The notes beneath the pieces were generated by a model. The model ran no database searches and had not been told where the DNA came from. It was given only the letters and a program-made list of their open reading frames with translations. 64,000 nt of DNA, taken from NCBI RefSeq assembly GCF_001937665.1, contig NZ_MSKL01000007.1:1-64000 (forward strand), given 5' to 3'. Made by a program: the position numbers and the translations under genes. Within the stretch, counting starts at the first letter, position 1, and each line of letters begins with the position of its first letter. Positions 50,098 to 57,924 of this stretch are shown here, in pieces. Source of the stretch: Actinomyces oris (GTDB lineage Bacteria; Actinomycetota; Actinomycetes; Actinomycetales; Actinomycetaceae).

Positions 50098-51362
50098 CTC
50101 AAGAAAATCATAAACGTGAAGGAGGTGGGTCGTCGAGTGCGATCTCATTTGCGGCAAATGTACTGCTGCGCGCGGCTATGATTCTTACACTGCCGGTCAT
50201 GATGTTTTTCTCCCCAATGCTGGGTTATGTTCCGACTGTCAGTGTGCATGACCAAGCGGGAGTGTTTGATCGTGAGTTGTTGGAGCGCGAGCTGGGGGAG
50301 CTGAGGCTCCGTCAGGACATTCGTTTTGAGGTCATTTCTCTGTCCGGATGGGGAATTAAGAATCTGGATGCGGCTGTGGCGTCCTTCGCAGACCAGGAGT
50401 TGGAGTACAAGAACGATATTAGAACGGTCGACTATAGGAACTGGAAGAAAGGAGTCGTCATCATCGCGGTGGCGCCCCGCGCACATCAGGTCGGCGTGTA
50501 TCCGGGTGCCGATGTATCGCTTAAACGTTCGGAGCAGGTTGCCATTCAGGATGCTGCGGAGACCCAGTTCTCTAATCAGGACTGGAATGGTGGCGTTCTG
50601 GCTATAGGAAATAAAACCGAGACGTACTTGGGTGCCTACGGTAGCGGACGTGCGCGTACAGGTGTCGCTATTGCTGCTGTCGTGAGCCTCTGGGGTGCAA
50701 TAAAACTGTTTCTTTATCTTCGTCGCGGTATTATTTCTCACCGCATGGCAAGACTTGCTGCCAGTTCATATGGACAAGTGACCTATGATTATGACTCGAC
50801 TGCTCTGCGAGTAGGCACCCTTGACTCAAGTGCTCCCGAATCGCGAGAGCTCGCAGCGCGCTATGAACGGTTTGAGCAGGACTACCGTAATGTGACGCTT
50901 GCCTGGCAGGAATTCGGTGACCCTCAAGGTCTCGACTGGTTCGGTAAAAACGTGTATGACAGCGCGAAGAGCCTGCAGGAGCGTTCGGCGGCACTCGACG
51001 ATGGTGATGACGTCATTGTGGATACGGTTTCAATATTGACGATGTCGCCCACATGGTCGCGATCCTGGGAGAAGCAGCAGGAGCCGGTCCTGGAGAAATT
51101 GAGAGCAGTCATGCGAATGGCCGGATCGGTGCGTCGGCGTAGTGCTGTCGACCGTGAGAGCATCGCAAGATGGGTGGCTCAGCAGAATCGGAGGCTCGGA
51201 GAGCTGACCGTTGAGCTCGACAAGCGTGAGCTAGCCCCGGTTGAGGCGTTGGCTGAGTTGGATGGGATGTCGAGAATTATTGATCTGGTGGTTGCGGCAC
51301 TTGAGCAGCGACGAGAGGCGGTTGTTGAGGCAGTCGTGACATCCAGCGTGTCGGTGTGTTGA
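50094..51362 (+). CDS. TPM-domain membrane protein, paralogue 4
   Basis: A 422-residue protein. Helix (about 20-42), TPM-like domain (about 48-180: VPTVSVHDQAGVFDRELLERELGELRLRQDIRFEVISLSGWGI, KGVVIIAVAPRAHQVGVYPGADV, QDWNGGVLAIGNKTETYL), helix (about 190-208), then the shared YLRRGIISHRMARLAASSYGQVTYDYDSTALRVGTLDSS and FEQDYRNVTLAWQEFGDPQGLDWFGKNVYDSAKSLQERSAALDDGDDVIVDT. This C-terminal part aligns best with paralogue 1. Overlaps paralogue 3 by ATGA. AT-richer than the chromosome around it. Function unknown. Confidence 0.75.
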   Translation: MTQENHKREGGGSSSAISFAANVLLRAAMILTLPVMMFFSPMLGYVPTVSVHDQAGVFDRELLERELGELRLRQDIRFEVISLSGWGIKNLDAAVASFADQELEYKNDIRTVDYRNWKKGVVIIAVAPRAHQVGVYPGADVSLKRSEQVAIQDAAETQFSNQDWNGGVLAIGNKTETYLGAYGSGRARTGVAIAAVVSLWGAIKLFLYLRRGIISHRMARLAASSYGQVTYDYDSTALRVGTLDSSAPESRELAARYERFEQDYRNVTLAWQEFGDPQGLDWFGKNVYDSAKSLQERSAALDDGDDVIVDTVSILTMSPTWSRSWEKQQEPVLEKLRAVMRMAGSVRRRSAVDRESIARWVAQQNRRLGELTVELDKRELAPVEALAELDGMSRIIDLVVAALEQRREAVVEAVVTSSVSVC

Positions 51363-51363
51363 T

Positions 51364-52776
51364 TCAGCTATGTTTCGGTGTGTATCCAACGATCTCAGCT
51401 CCTTGAATACCTACCAAAAGTCCTGAGTCGCCCAAGCTCGTGATGATGTGTGATGAGGAAGTAGGGGGTGTGATGACGCGCGCGGTCTGCGTATCAATGA
51501 CAAGAGATGTTTTGTTGTTCACCTCTTGACCTGCGCCGCTTATTGTGTAGGTTGAGACGGCCAGGACTTGTTGATCGCTGGACAGGTTCCAGTGGATCTG
51601 GAGTTCTCCTCGCCCTGGAGGATAGACGAAGGACCGTTCAAAGGGCAGGGTTACTGGCGTTCCATTGAATGTACATGCGTCTTTCGTGGTGCATTCGATG
51701 ACGTATTTTGCCCAGGATGTGTCTCCTGACTCGTAGGCCTTCTGGAACTGTTCCAGAGTCGGGATCCCGGACTCAGAAATGAGAAGTGGTGCATTGCTTC
51801 CCGACAGCGGGAACGTTCCAATGCGCTCACCTTGGAGAGAGTAGGTCTCAGCGGTGCCGGATTTTTTGGGTATGCGGATCCAGCCGTCTCGGGCCGGTAT
51901 GTAGTCGGCTCGTTCGCCTGGAAAGAGTTCGTCGGGAAGTGCGGTTACCGTTCCATCGGATAAGTTCATGATGCCGGTTCCGACAGATTCCCATCCATTT
52001 CCCTTCGGCTGAGATAATTCGACGAGGGGGCTCGGTGCGGAGGTGTCTCCTGCGACTCCGAAGGCGACAGGTTCGACTTGTTTGTCGTATTGGCGCTCCC
52101 ACCGTTGCTTCGGTGCGCCGTTGTTCCACTCCCAGGCTGCGCAGTGGTTGGTGTGTCCATACATGTTGCATGTCAGGACGAGATCGGGAGACATGATGTA
52201 GGGGTAGTCGTTGGTCGACCAGGGGGCTTTTTCGATAGTTCCAGTCGCGGGATTGAGGATCTCGTGTTTAAGAAGCATATGCCCGCCCCACCATGGATTG
52301 CTGCCCCAGGTGTGAATGATCTTGGGAGGTGCTTTCCATAGCTCTTTGAGGTGGCCGTTTTCGAGGACGTATCCTTTCAAAATGCTGGGAGAATCATATG
52401 TGGCTGATTGAACGACAAAATATTTCCCGCATCTTGAGACGTGCGGAAAACTAATTTGCATGTCCTGGGTTGTGTCAGTTGTCAAGCGCCATGCCTCGCG
52501 CCACGTCGCCCCGGCCGGAGGGCGCGTGTCGGTGGAGGGACCGCAGGAGATGGTCTCGTTCGTCTCGGCCGGCGCCTGCCATGTTGAGAAGGCCGGCGCC
52601 TTCGGCTCGGTGAGGGATGAGGCCATGACGGGGCCCTGTCGTGCCCACGCCTGAGCGAGGGATAGGGACGCGGTCACCATGATGAGGACGAGCGCGGCGG
52701 TGAGTGAACGACTTCGGAAGATCGTTCGAGCAAGACGCACACACAGGTGCCGAAGGTTCGCCGCACTGAATCGCAT
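51364..52776 (-). CDS. Exported or membrane-anchored propeller-like protein
   Basis: About 470 residues. A basic start (MRFSAANLRHLCVRLARTIFRSR) is followed by one hydrophobic helix (SLTAALVLIMVTASLSLAQAWA), which is either an uncleaved anchor or a signal. The rest is extracytoplasmic and beta-rich, with repeating short strands and polar turns (SCGKYFVVQSATYD, YIMSPDLVLTCNMYGHTNHCAAWEW, LQIHWNLSSDQQVLAVSTYTISG), suggesting a WD/PQQ-like propeller of uncertain family. Several Cys could form disulfides. It is convergent with TPM paralogue 4, only 1 nt apart, and shares its lower GC content. A GTG at 52794 is an alternative start. Confidence 0.65.
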   Translation of the reverse strand: MRFSAANLRHLCVRLARTIFRSRSLTAALVLIMVTASLSLAQAWARQGPVMASSLTEPKAPAFSTWQAPAETNETISCGPSTDTRPPAGATWREAWRLTTDTTQDMQISFPHVSRCGKYFVVQSATYDSPSILKGYVLENGHLKELWKAPPKIIHTWGSNPWWGGHMLLKHEILNPATGTIEKAPWSTNDYPYIMSPDLVLTCNMYGHTNHCAAWEWNNGAPKQRWERQYDKQVEPVAFGVAGDTSAPSPLVELSQPKGNGWESVGTGIMNLSDGTVTALPDELFPGERADYIPARDGWIRIPKKSGTAETYSLQGERIGTFPLSGSNAPLLISESGIPTLEQFQKAYESGDTSWAKYVIECTTKDACTFNGTPVTLPFERSFVYPPGRGELQIHWNLSSDQQVLAVSTYTISGAGQEVNNKTSLVIDTQTARVITPPTSSSHIITSLGDSGLLVGIQGAEIVGYTPKHS

Positions 52777-52932
52777 GGGAGTAGCATTCCCCACTTCATG
52801 CGTCGGCGGGACTGTTCTCCCTGTGACGTCGGGGGAAACCGATGGGGAGAACTGCCGTGAACCGCATCATGGGGCGCCGACGGGCCGCCGTCGGCCTGGG
52901 AGGGGCGCGGGGTGGCCGGTAGGCTGACGGGC

Positions 52933-53823
52933 ATGTCGAAGAAGAAGCGCCATGGGCGCCGTCCGGCCGCCGCATCGGCCAAGCCCCGCAAGCAGAGCAT
53001 CGAGTTCGTTGCCCGCCCCTTCGCCGGTCTGCCGGCCGAGGAGGACCTCGTGGCGATGGCCCAGATCATCCCGGCCGCCACGACTACTGTGCGCCTGACC
53101 GAGGAGTACGGCGGTCAGCAGGTCCAGCTCGTCACGCTTCTTCCCGAGTTCGTTCAGGGGCTCAAGCGCTCCGACGGCGAGGTCCTGGTGGCCATGCAGA
53201 CCTCCATGCACTCCGGGGACGCCTCCCGCGACGTCGCCGCCGCCATCCTGGCCACCCTCGAGCTGCCCGAGGGCCAGGCTCTGCGCGCCGACGGCCTGCC
53301 CGAGCCCGGCCCGCGCCTCCAGGACGTCCTCGACACCAGTGAGCCGCCGGCCGTCTCCGTGCGCGAGACCTTCGACTTCTGGGTCGACCCCCAGGCTGCC
53401 GGCGAGAACGCGCAAGCCCGCCAGATCGTCGAGGAGGCCATCGATCGCGCCAAGGAGGAGATCGCCCCGACCCGGCCTGTGCCCGGCGTCGAGCACGCCT
53501 ACTGGTGCCGGCTGGGTGCCAAGGAGTTCGTGCGCTGGGTGCGCGGGGAGGACGAGGACGAGTTCTTCAACGCCTTCGCCCGCATCTACGCCGCGCGCGA
53601 GTCCGACCTGGAGGAGGGTGCGCGCTTCGTCGGCGCCTTCCGGGCCAACGGTCTGGCCATCCCCGTGTGGGAGCTCGTGCCCGGCACGGAGGCTGAGGAG
53701 CTCACCAAGCCGCTGCAGGCCATGGGCAAGCGCCTGGACGCCGCACTGGCCGACTCCAGCCCCCTGAGTCCCGAGGTCCGCCGCGCCAAGGCCGGCATCA
53801 TCTCCCGCCAGGTCAACCTCTGA
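52933..53823 (+). CDS. DUF5926 family protein
   Basis: A 296-residue soluble protein matching the actinobacterial DUF5926 family. It starts with a basic MSKKKRHGRRPAAASAKPRK tail, then IEFVARPFAGLPAEEDLVAMAQIIPAATTTVRL, the most conserved block, and later ETFDFWVDPQAAGENAQARQIVEEAI, EHAYWCRLGAKEFVRWVRGEDED and IPVWELVPGTEAEELTKPL. No membrane segment or catalytic motif is known. The basic N-terminus suggests nucleic-acid contact (inference). ATG 52933 is favoured because the family begins at the Lys/Arg run. Confidence 0.85.
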   Translation: MSKKKRHGRRPAAASAKPRKQSIEFVARPFAGLPAEEDLVAMAQIIPAATTTVRLTEEYGGQQVQLVTLLPEFVQGLKRSDGEVLVAMQTSMHSGDASRDVAAAILATLELPEGQALRADGLPEPGPRLQDVLDTSEPPAVSVRETFDFWVDPQAAGENAQARQIVEEAIDRAKEEIAPTRPVPGVEHAYWCRLGAKEFVRWVRGEDEDEFFNAFARIYAARESDLEEGARFVGAFRANGLAIPVWELVPGTEAEELTKPLQAMGKRLDAALADSSPLSPEVRRAKAGIISRQVNL

Positions 53824-53848
53824 CCGCTCTCCTCACGGACATCTCCGC

Positions 53849-53992
53849 CCGGCCGGGGACATTCTGCGCGTTCAGGTACCTTTCCGCGCAGCCGGGGACG
53901 TTCTGCGCGTACGGGGACAGGATTCTGGTTCCCGACGGCGTCGAATGCCCCTGGTCGGAAGGGCACGCACCCGGCCGCGCGGAATGTCCCCG
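53849..53992. repeat. GGGGAC intergenic repeat, copy D, with terminal inverted repeats
   Basis: CGGGGACATTCTGCGCG at 53854-53870 and CGCGCGGAATGTCCCCG at 53976-53992 are inverted repeats with one mismatch. Inside are GGGGACAGGATTCTGGTTCCC and GACGGCGTCGAATGCCCC. It lies between convergent DUF5926 and DUF817 genes. Confidence 0.88.
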
Positions 53993-54082
53993 TCAGTGTT
54001 GGTGACGGGCTGGGGAGACGGCCGGGAGGCGGTGGGGAAGTGACGAGGGCGTGGTGACGGGCCGGGGTGCACAGTGCGCGAC

Positions 54083-54940
54083 TCAGGTATCGGTGATGTG
54101 CAGGCGCCGGCGCGTCACGCGCGGCAGGCCGCGTCCGTAGAGGGTGCCCTCCTTCGCCTTGACGGCGGCGACGAGCACGAAGCTCAGTGAGATGAGCAGC
54201 GCCCAGCTGCCGAACTTGCCGGCGTGCACCAGGTGCCAGCCGTCGGCCTGGTCGGGGTAGCGCCAGGCGCTCAACGCTGTGGCCAGGTTCTCCGCCAGCC
54301 ACAGGAATCCCCCAATGAGGATGAAGGCCACCGTCGTCGGCATCCAGTAGCGCTCCCCGCCGACAGTGAAGTGGACGGCGCTTCCCCACAGGGTGATGAG
54401 GAAACCGGCGGCAATGACCCAGCGCAGGTCGATGATGACGTGGTGGGTGAAGAAGTTGAGGTAGGCCGCCACGGCCAGCAGACTCACCGGCCACCACCGA
54501 AAGCCGCCCACGTGCAGGTCGAGGCGCCGGAAGGCCTGGCAGATGTAGGAGCCGACGGAGGCGTACATGAAGCCGGAGAAGACCGGTACCCCGCCGACGC
54601 GCACCACCCCGGCATCCGGATAGGCCCAGGAGCCGGTGTGGACCTTGAACACCTCCAGCGCCAGCCCGATGAGGTGGAAGGCGCAGATGACGCCGAGCTC
54701 GCGCCAGGTCTCCTGCTTCAGGGCCACGAAGGCGATCTGCACAACGACGACGTAGATCAGCAGGGCGTCGTAGCGGGCAATCGGCGGATCCGTGTAGCTC
54801 CAGATCAGGGCACTCGCCGCGAGCCCAACGAAGATGGCGATGGCGAAGGCGCAGCAGGCCAGCTCCAGGAGGGCGAACTGGACCAGGCGGCGGGGGAGTA
54901 GGCGCCACCGACTCAGGGGAAGACGCGCGGTGTCGGGCAC
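54083..54940 (-). CDS. DUF817 family integral membrane protein
   Basis: A 285-residue protein with about eight membrane helices and the DUF817 signature ELGVICAFHLIGLALEVFKVHTGSWAYPD, followed by VFSGFMYASVGSYICQAFRRLDL and FFTHHVIIDLRWVIAAGFLITLWGSAVHFTVGGERYWMP. The conserved His, Glu and Tyr residues in and between helices suggest a catalytic or transport role, but none is established for the family. The GTG at 54940 gives the short basic N-terminus before the first helix. It has repeat copies D and E on either side. Confidence 0.88.
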   Translation of the reverse strand: MPDTARLPLSRWRLLPRRLVQFALLELACCAFAIAIFVGLAASALIWSYTDPPIARYDALLIYVVVVQIAFVALKQETWRELGVICAFHLIGLALEVFKVHTGSWAYPDAGVVRVGGVPVFSGFMYASVGSYICQAFRRLDLHVGGFRWWPVSLLAVAAYLNFFTHHVIIDLRWVIAAGFLITLWGSAVHFTVGGERYWMPTTVAFILIGGFLWLAENLATALSAWRYPDQADGWHLVHAGKFGSWALLISLSFVLVAAVKAKEGTLYGRGLPRVTRRRLHITDT

Positions 54941-55004
54941 GACCGAAGTATGCCGTGCCTTGACGTCGCCCTGATACGTACCGGCCCCTCCGGGGCTCTC
55001 GTTG

Positions 55005-55126
55005 GCGGGGACTTTTCTTCACGGCCGGGGACATCTCGCGCGTTCGGGGACGGGAATCCGGTCCCCGACGGCGTCGAATGCCCCCGGCTGGAAGGACACG
55101 TACCCGGCCGCGCGGAATGTCCCCGT
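55005..55126. repeat. GGGGAC intergenic repeat, copy E
   Basis: A shorter copy of about 122 bp: GGGGACTTTTCTTCACGG, GGGGACATCTCGCGCG, the hairpin GGGGACGGGAATCCGGTCCCC, GACGGCGTCGAATGCCCC and the terminal GCGCGGAATGTCCCCG. Confidence 0.88.
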
Positions 55127-55192
55127 CGAGGTCGCACGTGACTCCCGAGAGGGTGGTCCTGGCCAGACTCGATGACCATCTGGCCGACACCA

Positions 55193-55945
55193 TCACCGGA
55201 TCGAGCGCAGTGCTCGCTTGATGATCCGTTCAGTGGCCGGGGTGGGCGACTCCTCCTGCCAACGCTCGCAGAGCTCCCTGGCCCAGGCGGGCTGGGTCTT
55301 GGCGGCGTCGTTGACCCAGTTCGCCACGGAGTCCTGCACATAGCGGGAGGAGTCGGCACGCAGCGGCTCGAGCAGTGGAAGGCCCCGCTCGGGCTCCTTC
55401 TTGAGCTCGGGGATGTGCCGTGCCCACACACCCCGTGGACGTAGCGCCTCGCTGGCGAAGCGCCGAATGCGCTCCGAGGGTTCTGAGGTCCATGGCCGCA
55501 GCGCGCGGATGGCCTCGTCAAGCTGGGGCACCAAGTGCGGGCGCACTGCCATCCATGACCACTCGCGCACCCCGAAGTGCGGGTCGTCCGCGGCCGGTCT
55601 TGCCAGGGTCAACAGCGTGTCGACGTCGGCGTCCTTCTCCTGGGAGACCAGGGCGAAGACTGCCCAGCCCCGGACGGTGTCGGCCGCGTGATTAGCGAGA
55701 TCCAGGCAGGCGGAGCGACCAAGGTGCGTATACAGCGCTTCTCCCATGGTCTGCATACGAGCCAGGATGCCGAGTGAGTCGGCGTGCTTGGCCGCTTCAA
55801 CCAGCTCCTCTGGGGCCGCCGGCACCACCTGTGTCAGAAGGGTGGAGTGGGTGATGGCCAGGATCTCTGCCAGTGTTCGGGACTCGTCTCGTCCCGAGTT
55901 CAGGTCGGCTTGGCGCTCTGCGGCGATACTCGCGGCGGGGCTCAT
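55193..55945 (-). CDS. HEAT-repeat DNA alkylation repair-like protein
   Basis: A 250-residue all-helical protein of the AlkC/AlkD-like HEAT-repeat type. Landmarks are DTVRGWAVFALVSQEKDADVDTLLTLARPAADDPHFGVREWSWMAVRPHL, WTSEPSERIRRFASEALRPRGVWARHI and SRYVQDSVANWVNDAAKTQPAWARELCERW, the W-rich helices that line the DNA groove in the family. It differs from the AlkD-like protein at 2821-3531 and is closer to the AlkC group by its RPRGVW motif (inference). It starts 3 nt after the stop of the oxidoreductase gene, so it is probably the third gene of the TetR operon. Confidence 0.8.
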   Translation of the reverse strand: MSPAASIAAERQADLNSGRDESRTLAEILAITHSTLLTQVVPAAPEELVEAAKHADSLGILARMQTMGEALYTHLGRSACLDLANHAADTVRGWAVFALVSQEKDADVDTLLTLARPAADDPHFGVREWSWMAVRPHLVPQLDEAIRALRPWTSEPSERIRRFASEALRPRGVWARHIPELKKEPERGLPLLEPLRADSSRYVQDSVANWVNDAAKTQPAWARELCERWQEESPTPATERIIKRALRSIR

Positions 55946-55948
55946 ATG

Positions 55949-56560
55949 TCACTTCACCACGAGGCGGGCCACGCGCTTGAGGTGCTTCTTGTGCTGGCCG
56001 CGGCTGGCCTTACCGACCTTGCCGAAGTTGACCCATGACCGTCCGCGCATGCCCAGCTGCTTGAGGGCGGCGCCCAGGAACACCGAGCTGACGTAGTTGC
56101 CGCAGAACCGGCGCAGGAACCACGTCGGGGCGGTCGAGGTAGTGAGTACCAGCACCTGCTGGATGTGGGTGAGGTGGCCCTTCACCCCGGAGGCCGTCGC
56201 ATGGTAGGCCCAGCTCTGCTTCATGACCTTGTCCACGAATCCCTTGACGATGGCCGGCACGTCACTCCACCAGATCGGGCAGATGACAATGATGCGCGAG
56301 GCCCCCTCGATGAGCTTCTGGTAGTGGCTCACCAGCGGGTCCAGCGTGCCGCCCTCGCTGAACAGGGCCAGCTCCTCGGCGGTGTAGCGCGGGTCGAAGC
56401 CGTCGGCGTAGAGGTCGACGACGTCGTAGGGCCTTCCCGCCTTGTCCAGGGCGGAGGTGGCGGCCTCGAGTACGGCGTGGTTGAAGGAGCCGTCGTAGGG
56501 GTGGGCGTAGACGATGAGGGTGCGGTCGCCCGTCTTCTTGAGGGGCTTCTTGGCTGTCAT
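55949..56560 (-). CDS. Flavodoxin-fold NAD(P)H oxidoreductase (KefF/MdaB-like)
   Basis: A 203-residue flavodoxin-like quinone/azo reductase. After a basic lead comes TLIVYAHPYDGSFNHAVLEAATSALDKAGRPYDVVDLYADGFDP, the FMN phosphate-binding region, then EGASRIIVICPIWWSDVPAIVKGFVDKVM, the conserved ...P.WW...PAI.KG..D binding loop. Such enzymes reduce quinones or other electrophiles with FMN and NAD(P)H. The gene overlaps the TetR stop by 1 nt (TGATG) and precedes the HEAT protein gene by 3 nt, so the three form one operon under the repressor's likely control. Confidence 0.9.
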   Translation of the reverse strand: MTAKKPLKKTGDRTLIVYAHPYDGSFNHAVLEAATSALDKAGRPYDVVDLYADGFDPRYTAEELALFSEGGTLDPLVSHYQKLIEGASRIIVICPIWWSDVPAIVKGFVDKVMKQSWAYHATASGVKGHLTHIQQVLVLTTSTAPTWFLRRFCGNYVSSVFLGAALKQLGMRGRSWVNFGKVGKASRGQHKKHLKRVARLVVK

Positions 56561-57111
56561 CAGCTGTCTCCAATCGTGACGATGGCGCGCAGGGCTGCGC
56601 GGATGAAGGTGGTGTCGGCGGTGGTGGCGCCGACGGCGATGAGCTGGGTGTAGCCCTGCAGGCAGGACCACACCAGGAGGTGAAGCGGCGTCGGATCGGT
56701 TCCCTGCTGTGCAGCCAGACGCTCCACCTCGCCGCGGGTCAGTGCCAGCAGTGGGTGGTCGTCGAGGCGGTCGAGTGCCGTGATGGCCGCGGGGCTGATC
56801 TGATTGAACTCGAAGAGACGCGGGTGCTCTGCGGCCAGATCGACCAGAAGAGTCCCGATGCCGACGAGTGACTCGAGCGGATCGTCCTGGATGAGGGCGT
56901 CCGCGCGCTCGCCCAGTGAGGCCGACAGCCGGCGCGCCGCGGCCTCGAAGAGGCTCGTCTTGGACGGGAAGTGCTTGTAGCACGCGGGCGTGGTCACTCC
57001 GCAGGCGCGGGCCACCCCGCTCAGTGTCACCGCATGCCACCCGTTGGAGTCAATGAGGTCCAGGGTGGTGTCGATGAGCCGCTGACGGGTGTCCGTACTG
57101 CGTCGGTCCAT
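56560..57111 (-). CDS. TetR-family repressor
   Basis: A 183-residue regulator. The N-terminal helix-turn-helix (about 8-55) is standard: TRQRLIDTTLDLIDSNGWHAVTLSGVARACGVTTPACYKHFPSKTSLFEAA. The C-terminal ligand domain is helical (EHPRLFEFNQISPAAITALD, LLVWSCLQGYTQLIAVG) in the TetR_C_25/WHG-like style. ATG 57111 starts MDRRSTDTRQRL; an in-frame ATG at 57141 lies within the probable operator. It probably represses itself and the downstream oxidoreductase and HEAT protein genes in response to an electrophile or quinone (inference). Confidence 0.9.
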   Translation of the reverse strand: MDRRSTDTRQRLIDTTLDLIDSNGWHAVTLSGVARACGVTTPACYKHFPSKTSLFEAAARRLSASLGERADALIQDDPLESLVGIGTLLVDLAAEHPRLFEFNQISPAAITALDRLDDHPLLALTRGEVERLAAQQGTDPTPLHLLVWSCLQGYTQLIAVGATTADTTFIRAALRAIVTIGDS

Positions 57112-57123
57112 CTTCACACTAGA

Positions 57124-57144
57124 TAGGTTAATCAAGTTCACCTA
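57124..57144. promoter_or_regulatory. Probable TetR operator
   Basis: TAGGTTAA-TCAAG-TTCACCTA: 8-bp arms with one mismatch around a 5-bp spacer, 12 bp upstream of the repressor start, in an AT-rich patch. Placement and symmetry fit autoregulation. Confidence 0.6.
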
Positions 57145-57924
57145 CCTGTCAAGGAGGTGGGTGGGGCTGTGCTCGCCCGGCCCTCTCTGTCAATCATGAG
57201 TGACCACGATGTGGTCAGGCCGGATCCGGTGGGTGCGACTCGGAGGTGGGGGCCGCTCGCCTGTGAGCGCTGCCAACGGCGGCAGCGCAGCGATGTCAGA
57301 GGGACACTGAGATGCCCCTGACCAGCGCGGATATCGGTACGGGTGAACCGCGGCCGTAGATCCTTGACACTGTCGGCGCGGCGTCCTTCAATCGTGCCAC
57401 GTCCATCACAGCACAACGACAGCACGACGAAGGACCTCAACGCCGGGGCGACCCGGCCCGTCCAGAATGAGAGGAGCGCTGATGACTCGTACTGTTTGCG
57501 GCTCTGCACCGCGGTCGACGGCCATGTGTGTCAGCCTGCTGCGCTCCTGCTCATCGACCGGCTGGCGCCATCGATGCCCCTCGATCGCTACCTAGTAGCC
57601 ACCTGCTGATCGCCGGCAGTCATCTTCGGGTGCTTGCGCCGGCTGGAGGGGTGGAGAGTCTCGGCTCCCCGCGTCCACTGCCGATGCCTCGGTCCGGGCT
57701 CGTCGTTGAGTCTCGCACCTCGGGATCAGATCAGTACCAGTTCCCACTCCGCGTCCGCCGCCTTCAAGCCGAGCAGGGACGCCCGCCAATTCATCCAACT
57801 TTCTTCGCCGTCAGATCCACGATGCCTATGGACCTTTGTTTCGGTTCCTGGCACCCTGGTGAAACGGCAATGTCGCCGCCGGGCCCGCACGCCATGCGGC
57901 GAGTGAAGCGAAAGGCCTGATGTC
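57145..57924. other. Gene-free stretch upstream of the DUF885 gene
   Basis: About 780 bp with only short, unconvincing reading frames on both strands. Base composition is more even than in flanking genes. I see no tRNA, repeat copy or clear hairpin. It may contain a decayed gene. Confidence 0.4.
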
